DNA of 64,000 bases, from contig CP097573.1 in assembly GCA_000492175.2 (NCBI GenBank), positions 248,001-312,000 of the forward strand. The letters run 5' to 3'. The notes under the pieces are model-generated. The model worked only from the letters and a program-made list of their open reading frames with translations, was not told the DNA's origin and ran no database searches. Of this stretch, positions 32,029 through 41,104 are shown in pieces. The position numbers were made by a program, and so were the translations under genes. How positions within the stretch are numbered: the first letter of the stretch is position 1; every line of letters begins with the position of its first letter. The DNA is from Firmicutes bacterium ASF500 (GTDB taxonomy: Bacteria; Bacillota; Clostridia; Oscillospirales; Oscillospiraceae).

Positions 32029-33132
32029 CTATACTTTCTCTCCGAAATAACGGACCAGCAGGTCCACGCAGGCGCCGTAGGAGCGGATGCCCAGCTCCTG
32101 ATCGTTGCTTTTCAGGAAGGAGTCGTACATCTCCTCCGCCGCGTCCTCCACGGGGGAGCGCAGGGCCTCCCAGTATTGGTTGTTGTCCTGCCAGTCGATC
32201 GACAGCTCCCGATTGAAATACTGCCCGGAGATGGCGCGCCAGGCGTCGGGGTCGGCGGGATAGAGGGCGTTGCAGAGCTGGATCAGCCCCATAAGATAGC
32301 CGGAGTACTGAAAGACCACATCGTCACAGGAGATACAGGCGGCGATACCCACAAAGTTGGCCTCCAGCTCAGAGGCCACCATCCGCTGGTGGGACATCTC
32401 GTGGGCGATGGTGGCCGGAACCAGACAGGCGGGGGCGTCTATGTTCACGTTGGCCTCCCCGGTGAAGGGGAAATAGACGCCGGTGAAGCCCAGAATGCTT
32501 TGCAGCCGTGAACAGTACAAGGACTTTGCCTTGACAGGCTTTATGTCCAGAGATGGGAACTCCAAAATCAGATTTTGGTATATCTCAGGCCCGCGGTCGA
32601 AGCAGTCGGGCAGCTGGGCGGCAAAATGGCCTTCCCCGTCCCGGGGGACCTGGGGGGCCAGGGCGGCGGCCTGACGGGCAAAGTATTCGGTGACGGCGGC
32701 CAGCTCCTCCGTTGAGCAGGGGGCGGCCTCCAGCCCCTCCCGCTGGGCGAAGGAAGGGATGTAGTAGGCGGCGTTCCACAGCCAGCACAGCCCCGCCCAC
32801 AGCCACAGCCAGGCGGAGGCCAGGGCCAGCAGGCGGCGGAGAAAGGGGAGCGGCCTCTGTTGACGGAACACCAGTACCACCGCCCGCACCAGCCAGACCA
32901 CACAGCCCGTCAAAAAGAGGGCGGTCAGCAGCTCGGCCACCGAGAAGGGGAAAAGGGACCACAGCCGCCCCAGGGCCTGCTCCAGAGGGGCCATAAAAAA
33001 CCAGACCCAGCCGCTCATAACGCCTTGGTTCCCCTTCAAAACCTGAAAAAGGATAATCAGGGCCAGGGGGAGGGTGACGGCTCCCAGCCGGAGCCAGGTC
33101 CGGCTGATGGCCGGTCTTGTTTTTGTCTTCAT
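32029..33132 (-). CDS. DUF3810 membrane metallopeptidase-like protein
   Basis: A 367-residue protein. Three N-terminal membrane segments (LRLGAVTLPLALIILFQVL, LLTALFLTGCVVWLVRAVVL V, LALASAWLWLWAGLCWLWNA) and a soluble C-terminal domain with LVPATIAHEMSHQRMVASEL EANFVGIAACISC. HEMSH plus the EAN glutamate form a complete zinc site as in DUF3810 proteins. The catalytic part probably faces outside. Substrate is unknown. Transcribed downstream of tmcAL with a 10-base gap, so both may be in one operon. Confidence 0.85.
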   Translation of the reverse strand: MKTKTRPAISRTWLRLGAVTLPLALIILFQVLKGNQGVMSGWVWFFMAPLEQALGRLWSLFPFSVAELLTALFLTGCVVWLVRAVVLVFRQQRPLPFLRRLLALASAWLWLWAGLCWLWNAAYYIPSFAQREGLEAAPCSTEELAAVTEYFARQAAALAPQVPRDGEGHFAAQLPDCFDRGPEIYQNLILEFPSLDIKPVKAKSLYCSRLQSILGFTGVYFPFTGEANVNIDAPACLVPATIAHEMSHQRMVASELEANFVGIAACISCDDVVFQYSGYLMGLIQLCNALYPADPDAWRAISGQYFNRELSIDWQDNNQYWEALRSPVEDAAEEMYDSFLKSNDQELGIRSYGACVDLLVRYFGEKV

Positions 33133-33142
33133 AGCGTCTCCT

Positions 33143-34258
33143 TTAGGGTAAGATCACAGGGCTGGCTGTCCACTCCAGTCCGCAGGGGGGGACCGTCCGG
33201 CGGCACAGTCCGTACAGATCGGTGCACCGGGCCTCCAGTTCCAGCAGACCCCGGCCGTGGGCAGGCTTGGTGAGGATGGGCAGGGACGCCCGGGCCTTCA
33301 TCTCCTTCAGCACCTGCCGCCCCCGGCCGTTGGCGCCCAGCACGCGAAGGTAGGCGGGGGCGGCGGGCCGGTCACACGCCCGCAGACCCAGAAAGGCCCA
33401 CAGGGCCAGCCGCCGGATGCGGGCATGGGCGTACCGCTTGGTCTTTGCCAAGGCGTAGAACTCCTCCAGGCTGGACGCGGCGCGGGCTGCGGACATCAGC
33501 CGCTGGGGCAGGCCCTCAGCCCCGCCGGAGTCGGGGAGGGCGGACCAGTCCTCTGGCTCCATGGTCCGCAGACGGGCCAGCACCGCCCGCTCACAGAGGC
33601 GCAGGCTGGCCGGGTTTTCGGCGGGCAGCTCTCCCGCCCATATTTTCTCCCGGAGGAAGGAGGCGGAGGGGTAGACGGGGTGGTCTCCGCCGTCGTGGCC
33701 GGCCCCCTGACGGAGAACAGCGATGGGGGAGAGGGTTCCCTCCGCCGCCCGGAGGTACTCCGCCGCCAGACTGTCGTTGGCCCCCCGGAGGAGGTCCGCC
33801 CGCCCACCCAGCACGCTGGTCAGGGCGTTCTGACGGGCCTGGGCAAAGGGGAGGCCCCGGTCCAGCTCGGCCCGCAGGGCGGCCCGGTAGGGCGGGGCGT
33901 CTAGGGCCTGAGCGGCCTGGCACAGGTCCTCCAGCCGCCCGCTCTCACTGCCGAAGGAGAGGGCGTCCACCACCCCCGCAGCCCGCAGGAGGCCCACCGC
34001 TCCCCGGGCGAAGCCCTCCGCCGAGGAGACTGCCCAGAGGGTGGGGAGCTCCAGCACCAGGTCCGCGCCTCCCTCCAGAGCCGCCCGGGCCCGGGACCAC
34101 TTGTCAAAAATGGCGCACTCCCCCCGCTGGACCCAGTTGCCGCTCATGACGGCCACCACGGCGGTCTCCTCCTGAAACAGCCGCCGGGTCTCCCGGATGT
34201 GCCGGGCGTGTCCGGCGTGGAAGGGGTTGTATTCGGCAACAATTCCGACAGTTTTCAA
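33143..34258 (-). CDS. tmcAL: tRNA(Met) cytidine acetate ligase TmcAL
   Basis: A 371-residue protein; TTG 34258 has CAGGAGG in front, giving the family start MKTVGIVAEYNPFHAGHARH I. HAGH is the nucleotidyltransferase HxGH motif, followed by MSGNWVQRGECAIFDKWSRA. Then come LVLELPTLWAVSSAEGFARG, LSFGSE, KIWAGE and RRLALWAFLGL. In Bacillus this enzyme activates acetate with ATP and acetylates the wobble cytidine (ac4C34) of elongator tRNA-Met. It is divergent from acetate kinase, 162 bases away, which is suggestive because both use acetate. Length is slightly under the 390-400 typical of the family. Confidence 0.92.
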   Translation of the reverse strand: MKTVGIVAEYNPFHAGHARHIRETRRLFQEETAVVAVMSGNWVQRGECAIFDKWSRARAALEGGADLVLELPTLWAVSSAEGFARGAVGLLRAAGVVDALSFGSESGRLEDLCQAAQALDAPPYRAALRAELDRGLPFAQARQNALTSVLGGRADLLRGANDSLAAEYLRAAEGTLSPIAVLRQGAGHDGGDHPVYPSASFLREKIWAGELPAENPASLRLCERAVLARLRTMEPEDWSALPDSGGAEGLPQRLMSAARAASSLEEFYALAKTKRYAHARIRRLALWAFLGLRACDRPAAPAYLRVLGANGRGRQVLKEMKARASLPILTKPAHGRGLLELEARCTDLYGLCRRTVPPCGLEWTASPVILP

Positions 34259-34306
34259 GGGCGGTCCTCCTGGTAAAAAAATATTGGAAGAAAATCAAAA
34301 AAGTGG

Positions 34307-34335
34307 TTGTCCATTTTGGGAAAAAGCGTTAGAAT
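34307..34335 (+). promoter_or_regulatory. Promoter of ackA
   Basis: TTGTCC (34307-34312), 17 bases, TAGAAT (34330-34335). The leader before the ATG is about 80 bases. Confidence 0.7.
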
Positions 34336-34420
34336 AGAAGCATTGACCGGGCTGTCCCTATTGTAGTACATTCCCAGCCGGGAGGCAACCCAAATTTGAT
34401 TTGAGAAGGAGACGATTCCC

Positions 34421-35614
34421 ATGAATATTCTGGTAATCAACGCTGGCAGCTCCTCTTTGAAGTATCAGCTGCTCAACCCGGAGACCCAGCAGGTGCTGGC
34501 CAAGGGCCTGTGCGAGCGCATCGGCATCGACGGCAGGTTCACCTATAAGCCCGAGGGCAAGGAGGCCGTCAAAGAGGCCGACGTTGCCATGCCCACCCAC
34601 AACGAGGCCATCAAGGCCGTGCTGGACGCCCTGGTGGACCCCGCCAACGGCGTGATCGGCTCCATGAAGGAGATCGACGCGGTGGGCCACCGGGTGGTCC
34701 ACGGCGGGGAGAAGTTCGCCAAATCCGTCCTCATCACCGACGAGGTCATGGTCGCCATTGAGGAGTGCAACCCCCTGGCTCCCCTCCACAACCCCGCCAA
34801 CATCATCGGCATCAAGGCCTGCCAGGCCCTTATGCCCGGCACCCCCATGGTGGCCGTGTTTGACACCGCCTTCCACCAGACCATGCCCTCCGAGGCCTAT
34901 ATGTACGCTCTGCCCTATGAATACTACGAGAAGGACAAGGTCCGCCGCTACGGCTTCCACGGCACCTCCCATAAGTACGTCGCCCAGCGGGCCGCTGAGA
35001 TGCTGGGCAAGCCCATCGAGGAGCTGAAGCTGATCTCCTGCCACCTGGGCAACGGCTCCTCCATCGCCGCCGTGGACGGCGGTAAGTCCGTAGACACTTC
35101 CATGGGCTTCACCCCTCTGGCCGGCCTGCCTATGGGCACCCGCTGCGGCGACATCGACGCGGGCATCCTCCAGTACCTGATGAACAAGTACGGCATGGAC
35201 ATCGACCAGATGCTCAACGTGCTGAACAAGAAGTCCGGCGTGGAGGGCCTGAGCCTGGTCGGCTCCGACTTCCGTGACCTGGAGAAAGCCGCCGGAAATG
35301 GCGACCAGAAGGCCGAGCTGGCCCGGAAGAAGTTCTCCTATGAGGTCCGCAAGTATGTGGGCGCTTACGCCGCCGCTATGGGCGGGGTGGACGCCGTCAT
35401 CTTCACCGCCGGTGTGGGTGAGAACGACCACGGCATTCGGGAACTGGCCTGCGAGGGTCTGGGCTATATGGGCCTGGAGCTGGACAAGGCGGCTAACAAC
35501 GTCCGGGGCAAGGAGACCGTTATCTCCGCTCCCGGTTCCAAGGTGAAGGTCCTCCTCATCCCCACCAACGAGGAGCTCATGATTGCCATTGACACCGCCG
35601 AGCTGGCCAAGTAA
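34421..35614 (+). CDS. ackA: Acetate kinase
   Basis: A 397-residue protein after GAGAAGGAG. Start [20 protein letters not shown] with the Asn and Ser/Lys of the substrate site; [23 protein letters not shown] with the catalytic Asp; [51 protein letters not shown] (split here) with the adenine and phosphate loops; FTAGVGEN near the C-terminus. It converts acetyl phosphate and ADP to acetate and ATP. Phosphotransacetylase is not next to it, which is common in Oscillospiraceae. Full length, no anomalies. Confidence 0.98.
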   Translation: MNILVINAGSSSLKYQLLNPETQQVLAKGLCERIGIDGRFTYKPEGKEAVKEADVAMPTHNEAIKAVLDALVDPANGVIGSMKEIDAVGHRVVHGGEKFAKSVLITDEVMVAIEECNPLAPLHNPANIIGIKACQALMPGTPMVAVFDTAFHQTMPSEAYMYALPYEYYEKDKVRRYGFHGTSHKYVAQRAAEMLGKPIEELKLISCHLGNGSSIAAVDGGKSVDTSMGFTPLAGLPMGTRCGDIDAGILQYLMNKYGMDIDQMLNVLNKKSGVEGLSLVGSDFRDLEKAAGNGDQKAELARKKFSYEVRKYVGAYAAAMGGVDAVIFTAGVGENDHGIRELACEGLGYMGLELDKAANNVRGKETVISAPGSKVKVLLIPTNEELMIAIDTAELAK

Positions 35615-35627
35615 ATTTTGTGGAAAA

Positions 35628-35655
35628 GGGCGGACGCGCTGCGTCCGCCCGCGTT
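35628..35655 (+). terminator. Terminator after ackA
   Basis: GGGCGGACGC (35628-35637) and GCGTCCGCCC (35641-35650) with a 3-base loop, followed by GCGTTT. Weak T-run. Confidence 0.65.
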
Positions 35656-35672
35656 TATGATCAGGAGGGATT

Positions 35673-35930
35673 ATGTCAGAGCTGACATCTATGGTAAACA
35701 TTGGCCGGGAAATGGCAAGAAAGCTGACTGTTGTGGGCATTGACTCCGCTGAAAAGCTGGTTGAGGTAGGGGCGAAACAGGCGTTCTTTCAGTTGAAGGG
35801 GGTATATCCCCAGGTCTGCCTGGTGCATTTGTATGCGCTGGAGGGGGCGATTCGGAATACAGAGTATAATTGCCTCGCTGAGGAAATTAAAAAGGATTTG
35901 AAAGCGTACAGCAATTGTTTAAAAATGTAA
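35673..35930 (+). CDS. TfoX C-terminal domain family protein
   Basis: An 85-residue protein after CAGGAGGG. SELTSMVNIGREMARKLTVV GIDSAEKLVEVGAKQAFFQL and VCLVHLYALEGAIRNTEYNC LAEEIKKDLKAY match the stand-alone TfoX_C fold, a helix-hairpin-helix-like DNA-binding-type domain. In gamma-proteobacteria TfoX controls competence; for this short Firmicute form there is no assigned role. Monocistronic, behind the ackA terminator. Confidence 0.85.
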   Translation: MSELTSMVNIGREMARKLTVVGIDSAEKLVEVGAKQAFFQLKGVYPQVCLVHLYALEGAIRNTEYNCLAEEIKKDLKAYSNCLKM

Positions 35931-35985
35931 ATTAAGGCTTAAAAAGGGCAGCAAGACAGCGCGGACGCGTAGGGGAAACAGATGT

Positions 35986-36150
35986 CTATACGCATTTTGC
36001 GGCAATAACATCCCCGGCATCATAGATGCTTAAAGTGATATCATTATCTAATGAAAAATCCATCCCAACCAAGCCACAACTGTCTTGAATGGGTACAGCA
36101 GCCTTAACAGTACCGCCGAAAGCCTTTTCTGCAGCATCATACCTTTTCTG
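35986..36150 (-). pseudogene. C-terminal gene fragment without start
   Basis: On the minus strand a frame reads [40 protein letters not shown] and SLDNDITLSIYDAGDVIAAK CV to a TAG stop. It looks like a genuine protein end (balanced beta-type sequence) but has no start codon, and its upstream part runs out of frame into the DUF2200 gene. It is AT-rich. Probably the leftover end of a deleted gene; family unknown. Confidence 0.4.
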
Positions 36151-36502
36151 AATTTTTTCGTAAAATTTTTTCCATTGGCTTTCCCTTTGCCAGCTCGTCG
36201 ACCAGCTTGTCCAGATAGCGGATCTCCCGCATGAGCGGGTCCTCCACCTCCTCCACCCGGACGCCGCAGACTACGCCCTTAATCAGCGCCCGGTTCGGGT
36301 TGGGCTGGGGGGCGTTACGGAAAAAATCCCCGTAGCAGAGATCAGTGGAGCGGAACGCCTCCAGCCGCTCCGGGCTGTATCCCGTCAGCCAGCAGACGGC
36401 CTCATCCACCTCGGCCTTTGTCCGCCCTTTGCGGGTGGCTTTTTCCAGCAAAAGCCCGTACACTTTCCCGAAATTCATCTGAAATACCTTTTCATTGTTC
36501 AT
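36137..36502 (-). CDS. DUF2200 family protein
   Basis: A 121-residue protein; ATG 36502 gives the family start [40 protein letters not shown] (split from one continuous reading), then [56 protein letters not shown] in the same order as DUF2200 proteins (phrases [37 protein letters not shown] are the recognisable ones). The family is small, soluble and uncharacterised. The ribosome-binding site is weak (GAGCGTGTGA). It overlaps the fragment at 35986-36150. Confidence 0.85.
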   Translation of the reverse strand: MNNEKVFQMNFGKVYGLLLEKATRKGRTKAEVDEAVCWLTGYSPERLEAFRSTDLCYGDFFRNAPQPNPNRALIKGVVCGVRVEEVEDPLMREIRYLDKLVDELAKGKPMEKILRKNSEKV

Positions 36503-36552
36503 ATTCACACGCTCCAGATAATAATGTGCTATTTTACCATAAAAAGGGAACA

Positions 36553-36582
36553 TTGACAAGGAAGAAAGCGTTATATTATAAT
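36553..36582 (+). promoter_or_regulatory. Promoter of the DUF951-radical SAM operon
   Basis: TTGACA (36553-36558), 18 bases, TATAAT (36577-36582); the gene begins 26 bases later. Confidence 0.85.
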
Positions 36583-36608
36583 GGTATCCACGAAAGCGGG
36601 GCGAGAAT

Positions 36609-36809
36609 ATGGATATCCACGTCAACGATATACTAAAGATGAAGAAGCCCCACCCCTGCGGAAGTCAGGAGTGGCTGGTCATGCGGGTGGGGATGGACTT
36701 TAAGCTGCGCTGTCAGGGCTGCGGGCATGACGTGATGCTGCCCCGGAGCAAGGCGGAGAAGAACATCAGGAAGGTTTTCCGGGAGGGTCAGTCCGTGGAA
36801 AACCTGTAA
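36609..36809 (+). CDS. DUF951 family protein
   Basis: A 66-residue protein: [40 protein letters not shown] and [12 protein letters not shown]. The KKxHPCG and RCxGCG phrases are diagnostic for DUF951, a small four-strand barrel with a cysteine cluster found in nearly all Firmicutes, often near ychF or parB; its role may be in nucleic-acid binding. Here it precedes a radical SAM gene by 19 bases. Confidence 0.92.
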   Translation: MDIHVNDILKMKKPHPCGSQEWLVMRVGMDFKLRCQGCGHDVMLPRSKAEKNIRKVFREGQSVENL

Positions 36810-36828
36810 AGGAAAGGAGCCTTATTAT

Positions 36829-37716
36829 ATGCGCTATGACAGCGATTTACTGTACCGGCCGCCGGGGGAGTGGAAGAGCTACCTGCTCCAGTGTACCATC
36901 GGCTGCTCCAACAACCAGTGTACCTTCTGCGGGATGTACAAGGAGAAAAAATTTCGCATCCGTCCGGTGGCGGACATTCTGGAGGACATCGACATGGCCC
37001 GGGACTACTACGGCCCGGAGCTGCGACGGGTGTTCCTCATGGACGGCGACGCCATCATTATGAAGACGGAGGAGCTTCTGCAAATCCTCCGCAAGCTCTA
37101 TGACCGCTTTCCCAAGCTGGAGAAGGTGACCCTGTACGCCGGGCCCAAGAGCACCCTGTCCAAGACGCCGGAGGAGCTGAGAGCCCTCCACGAGGCGGGG
37201 CTGTCCCGAGCCTATCTGGGGGTGGAGAGCGGAAGCGACCGGGTGCTCCAGTTCATCCACAAGGGCTGTTCCGCTGAACAGATGCTGCTGGCCGGACAGC
37301 GGCTGGTGGAGGCGGGCATTGACCTGTGGGTCACGGTAATCCTGGGGATGACCGGGGCCAACGGGGAGGGGGGCGACTGGGAGGAGCATATCCTGTCCAC
37401 CGCCAAAATGATCAACGAGATGAGGCCCCGGCACCTGTCCGCTATGACTTTCGCCCCCGCCAAGGGCACCCCCCTGGGGGAGGACGTGCTGGCTGGCCGG
37501 TTTGAGGTCTGCTCCGCCGACCACGTGCTGGAGGAGTGCCGCCTGCTCCTTGAACACCTGGACGTGGACCCGCTGCACTTCACCAGCAACCACGCCTCCA
37601 ACTATCTGCCCTTAAAGGGCGGACTGCCCGAGGACCGGGAGAAATTCCTAAACATGATCGACCAGGCCCTGGCGGGCAAGATCCGCCTGCGCAAGACGCT
37701 GAACCGGGGCATCTGA
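36829..37716 (+). CDS. Radical SAM protein of unknown specificity
   Basis: A 295-residue protein after GGAAAGGAG. The Fe-S motif is LLQCTIGCSNNQCTFCGMYK near residues 20-37, with CxxxCxxxxCxxC spacing in which the last three fit a radical SAM site; KKFRIRPVADILEDI follows. YLGVESGSDRVLQFIHKG and VILGMTGANGEGGDWEEHI are radical SAM SPASM-less features, and the C-terminus has FTSNHASNYLPLKGGLPEDR. It resembles the Elp3-like short radical SAM enzymes of Clostridia annotated as coproporphyrinogen-like or unknown. The substrate cannot be deduced. Confidence 0.85.
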   Translation: MRYDSDLLYRPPGEWKSYLLQCTIGCSNNQCTFCGMYKEKKFRIRPVADILEDIDMARDYYGPELRRVFLMDGDAIIMKTEELLQILRKLYDRFPKLEKVTLYAGPKSTLSKTPEELRALHEAGLSRAYLGVESGSDRVLQFIHKGCSAEQMLLAGQRLVEAGIDLWVTVILGMTGANGEGGDWEEHILSTAKMINEMRPRHLSAMTFAPAKGTPLGEDVLAGRFEVCSADHVLEECRLLLEHLDVDPLHFTSNHASNYLPLKGGLPEDREKFLNMIDQALAGKIRLRKTLNRGI

Positions 37717-37733
37717 ACCCGCCTGAATGACCG

Positions 37734-37776
37734 CGCCCGCCTCCCGATTTGGTTACGGAGGCGGGCGTTTCTATTT
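37734..37776 (+). terminator. Terminator after the radical SAM gene
   Basis: CGCCCGCCTCC (37734-37744) and GGAGGCGGGCG (37757-37767), followed by TTTCTATTT. Confidence 0.85.
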
Positions 37777-37999
37777 GCCTACTTTCCTGGCAAAGGGTGT
37801 CAAAAGAAGGAGAAAACAGGGGGAAACGGAGATGGGATTGTGCAGAATAAATGAAATAGGCGGAAAGAGACAAGGAATTATAGGCACTTTTGCCCTTGTT
37901 TTCATTTCTTGAATTGGTTACAATGTGGTTACAAAAGTAACAGACGATTGCTTTTGGTTGTCATAATTATGACAAAACAATTCAAAAGGAGTGCAGACA
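37777..37999 (+). promoter_or_regulatory. Upstream region of the SleB-like hydrolase with repeated GGTTACAA
   Basis: GGTTACAA occurs at 37916-37923 and 37927-37934, one helical turn apart, and the second runs into a GTTAC-AAAA-GTAAC dyad (37928-37941). No consensus sigma-A promoter is obvious, so a sporulation sigma factor or an activator is possible. No gene seen in this stretch. Confidence 0.45.
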
Positions 38000-38989
38000 A
38001 TGAAGCGTAAGCTATTTTCCGCAGCGCTAAGCACCTTTGCCCTGTTCCTCCTGATGGGTGCCGCTGACGCTACGCCGCAGGCGGCCACCCTGTTGGCGGA
38101 GGAGGAAGGCGCCGCCCTTGCGAGCACGGCGCTGGAGACTGAAGCAGGTTCTCTCGGCACACAGATTTCCCGGACGGTGCTGGCTGCGGTCGGCGCCGAC
38201 CAAATCAAGGCGGTACAGGAGATGATCATCCCCAATACCATGAGGGAGTCGGGGAAGATCGGCGGGTTTGCCTGGACCGGCGATAACAAGTATGAGGCCG
38301 CCCTGGACCCTGCCGGGGTTGCCGGTCCCGGAGTCGATGTTGACATCCAGGGCATGGATCAGCAGATCGTCAACGGTCATACCTATGTGTCCCTGGCCGC
38401 GTTCGCTCAGGCGGCGGACCCCGGCGCTATGGTGTCGGGAGACGGCTGGAGCGTGAGCGTCAACGCCGGCGGGATCACCGTGACCGCGGTGAGCGGCCAG
38501 CTCTATCTGGAGGCCAATGGCCGGTACCTCTATATCCCCGAGGGCGTGCAGTCCGTCGGCGGACAGATCTATGTCCCCAGTACGGTAGCCGCCAAGGCCT
38601 TCAGCGGCCTTCAGCCCGGAAGCAGCTTCTATAATCAGGAGGACCTGTTCTGGCTGTCCCGGGTGATCTATCGGGAGAGCGGAAACCAGGACCTGGAGGG
38701 CCAGATGGCTGTGGGCAACGTGATCCTCAACCGGGTGGCCTCTCCCGAGTTCCCCAACACTGTAGAGGGTGTTCTGGCTCAGAAGAACCAGTTCAGCACC
38801 TACAAGTCCGGGGCCCTGCGGGAGACCAACCCCTCCGAGTCCAGCGTGATCGCCGCCAAGCTGGTGCTGGACGGCGGCGTGGTGGAGGAGACCCGAGGCG
38901 CGACCTTCTTCGACTCCAACGCGAACAGCTGGGCCGCGAAAAACAAACAGTTTATCGCCACCTTCGGTTCCCACAATTTCTACGGTTAA
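38000..38989 (+). CDS. Secreted SleB-like cell wall hydrolase with N-terminal stalk-type domain
   Basis: A 329-residue protein starting at ATG 38000 after AAAAGGAG. Signal peptide at residues 1-27 (LFSAALSTFALFLLMGAADA). Residues 100-200 look like a copper-amine-oxidase-N-like (stalk) domain (VDVDIQGMDQQIVNGHTYVS LAAFAQ, YIPEGVQSVGGQIYVPSTV). The C-terminal 120 residues are the hydrolase_2/SleB domain: LSRVIYRESGNQDLEGQMAV GNVILNRVASPEFPNTVEGV with the catalytic Glu in YRESG. It should cut the spore cortex or the cell wall outside the membrane. Confidence 0.85.
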   Translation: MKRKLFSAALSTFALFLLMGAADATPQAATLLAEEEGAALASTALETEAGSLGTQISRTVLAAVGADQIKAVQEMIIPNTMRESGKIGGFAWTGDNKYEAALDPAGVAGPGVDVDIQGMDQQIVNGHTYVSLAAFAQAADPGAMVSGDGWSVSVNAGGITVTAVSGQLYLEANGRYLYIPEGVQSVGGQIYVPSTVAAKAFSGLQPGSSFYNQEDLFWLSRVIYRESGNQDLEGQMAVGNVILNRVASPEFPNTVEGVLAQKNQFSTYKSGALRETNPSESSVIAAKLVLDGGVVEETRGATFFDSNANSWAAKNKQFIATFGSHNFYG

Positions 38990-39001
38990 TAGAACAGCTA
39001 C

Positions 39002-39036
39002 AGCGCCCCGCCAGCTTGGCGGGGCGCTGCTGTGTT
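39002..39036 (+). terminator. Terminator after the hydrolase gene
   Basis: AGCGCCCCGCC (39002-39012) and GGCGGGGCGCT (39018-39028), loop AGCTT, followed by GCTGTGTTTT; it also faces the end of the convergent ABC operon. Confidence 0.8.
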
Positions 39037-39037
39037 T

Positions 39038-41104
39038 TCAGGACAGCTGGAACTGTCCGGTGTACAGCCGGTAGTACCGGCCTTTTTCCTTGAGAAGGTG
39101 CTCGTGACTGCCCTTCTCCTCAATCTCGCCGTGCTCAATGACCACGATACAGTTGGAGTTGCGCACGGTGGACAGGCGGTGGGCGATGACGAACACCGTC
39201 CGGCCCTCCATGAGGGCGTCCATGCCCTGCTGGATCAGGGCCTCGGTGCGGGTGTCGATGGAGGAGGTGGCCTCGTCCAGGATCATCACCGGCGGGTCGG
39301 CCACGGCGGCCCGGGCGATGGCTAAGAGCTGGCGCTGGCCCTGGGACAGGTTGGCCCCATCGCCGGTGACCATGGTCTGATAGCCCTCGGGCAGGCGGCG
39401 GATAAAGGAGTGGGCGTTGGCGCTTTTGGCGGCGGCGATGCACTCCTCGTCGGTGGCGTCCAGACGGCCATAGCGGATGTTGTCCATGATGGTCCCCGTG
39501 AACAGGTGGGTGTCCTGGAGCACCGCCCCCAACGACCGGCGCAGGTCCTCCTTGCGGATGGCCTTTACCCGGATGCCGTCGTAGGTAATCATACCCCCCT
39601 CGATCTCATAGAACCGGTTGATGAGGTTGGTGATGGTGGTCTTGCCCGCGCCAGTGGAGCCCACAAAGGCGATCTTCTGGCCCGGGTCGGCGTAGACGGA
39701 CACATCCTTCAAAATTCGCTTGCCCGGGACGTAGGAGAAGTCCACGTGGCTGAACCGCACCGCCCCCCGCAACTCGGTGAGGCAGTAGTCCTCCCCGGGG
39801 ACATTGCGAACGGTACCTCGAATGAGGTGGAGGCCCATATCCCCGTCGGGGCCGGGGTACTTCCAGGCCCAGCCGTGGTCGGCCAGCATAGCCGGGTCGG
39901 GGACGGTCTCAGGGTCGGTGATCTCGGTGAGGACCTCGTCCTCCCCCACAAAGACGGGGACCAGATCCATGCCGTTGTTTCTGGGGGTTTTCCAGGCCCA
40001 GGTCCGGGGCCGGCCCTGGCCGGTAAAGAGGGAGAGGGTGCCGTTGGCGTCCTTCTCCGCCGGGACCAGGGTGACGGTGCCCTCATTGACCTCGGGGCTG
40101 GTGTCCATCACCTCAAAGATGCGCTCCGCACCCGCCAGGGCGGACAGGAGGGTGGTCATCTGCTGGGAGATCTGGTTCAGGGGCTGGCCCACCTGCCGGG
40201 AGTAGTTGAGATAGATGGCAAGCCCGCCCAGGTCGAAGCCCTGGAGGACGGAGAGCAGTCCGCCCAGGGCGGCGGTGAGGGCGTAGCTGATGTTCATCAG
40301 GTTGCCCGCCACCGGCATGATGACGCCGGAGAAGAAGTTGGCCCGCTGGGCGGCGTCCCGGTAGGCGTTGTTCAGCTCCTGGAATTTGGCCTTGGCCTCC
40401 GCCTCGTGGGTGAAGGCCTTGACCACCTTCAAGCCCTCGATGGTCTCCTGAATTTCCCCGTTGACCGCCCCCAGGGCGGCCTGCTGCTTCTGGTAAAATT
40501 TCCGGCTGCGGCCCCCCAGCTGCTTAAAGACGAACATGGTGAGGACCAGCACCAGGGCGGTAGCCAGAAACAGCTTCCAGTTGATGACCAGCATCAGGGC
40601 TACTAGTCCCACGAACATGAGACAGCTGGAGAACAGGGAGACCATGCTCTGCTGGAGGGCCATCTGCACGTTGTCCGCGTCGTTGGTGAACCGGCTCATC
40701 AGCTCCCCGTGGGGGTGCTGGTCGAAGTAGGACAGGGGGAGCTTTTGCAGGGCGTCGAACAGGTCCTTGCGCAGGCGGTTGACCCCCTTCTCCGCCAGCC
40801 GGACCATCATAGCCGACTGGCCGTAGGTAGCCAGACAGCCCAGAAGATAGATGCCCGCCAGCTGGAGGATGGCCCAGCCCAGCCCGGCGAAGTCGGTACA
40901 GCCCGACCAGATAAAGTTATTGATGATGGGCCGCATCAGGTACGACCCGCCCAGGTTGGCGCCCACCGAAGCCAGCAGGCACAGCAGGACGAAGAGCAGA
41001 GGCAGCTTGCTTTTGGTGAGATACCCCAGCAGCCGCCCCATGGTTTTCTTCATGTTCTTGGGCTTGACATAGCCCCCTCTTGGGGCTTGATGAGGTCCTG
41101 GCAT
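39038..41104 (-). CDS. ABC exporter half-transporter, second subunit (with large linker insertion)
   Basis: A 688-residue protein; six membrane segments in residues 20-320, then a nucleotide-binding domain from about residue 447 with Walker A GSTGAGKTT, signature LSQGQRQ, Walker B and catalytic Glu in VMILDEATSS, and H-loop IAHRLS. Between membrane part and ATPase lies an unusual stretch of about 110 residues (334-446) with WAWKTPRNNGMDLVPVF, ITDPETVPDPAMLADHGWAW KYPG, where most exporters have 15-55 residues. Its start overlaps the stop of the partner gene by one base. Together they should form a heterodimeric exporter of drug or peptide type. Regulated by the MarR gene upstream. Confidence 0.92.
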   Translation of the reverse strand: MPGPHQAPRGGYVKPKNMKKTMGRLLGYLTKSKLPLLFVLLCLLASVGANLGGSYLMRPIINNFIWSGCTDFAGLGWAILQLAGIYLLGCLATYGQSAMMVRLAEKGVNRLRKDLFDALQKLPLSYFDQHPHGELMSRFTNDADNVQMALQQSMVSLFSSCLMFVGLVALMLVINWKLFLATALVLVLTMFVFKQLGGRSRKFYQKQQAALGAVNGEIQETIEGLKVVKAFTHEAEAKAKFQELNNAYRDAAQRANFFSGVIMPVAGNLMNISYALTAALGGLLSVLQGFDLGGLAIYLNYSRQVGQPLNQISQQMTTLLSALAGAERIFEVMDTSPEVNEGTVTLVPAEKDANGTLSLFTGQGRPRTWAWKTPRNNGMDLVPVFVGEDEVLTEITDPETVPDPAMLADHGWAWKYPGPDGDMGLHLIRGTVRNVPGEDYCLTELRGAVRFSHVDFSYVPGKRILKDVSVYADPGQKIAFVGSTGAGKTTITNLINRFYEIEGGMITYDGIRVKAIRKEDLRRSLGAVLQDTHLFTGTIMDNIRYGRLDATDEECIAAAKSANAHSFIRRLPEGYQTMVTGDGANLSQGQRQLLAIARAAVADPPVMILDEATSSIDTRTEALIQQGMDALMEGRTVFVIAHRLSTVRNSNCIVVIEHGEIEEKGSHEHLLKEKGRYYRLYTGQFQLS

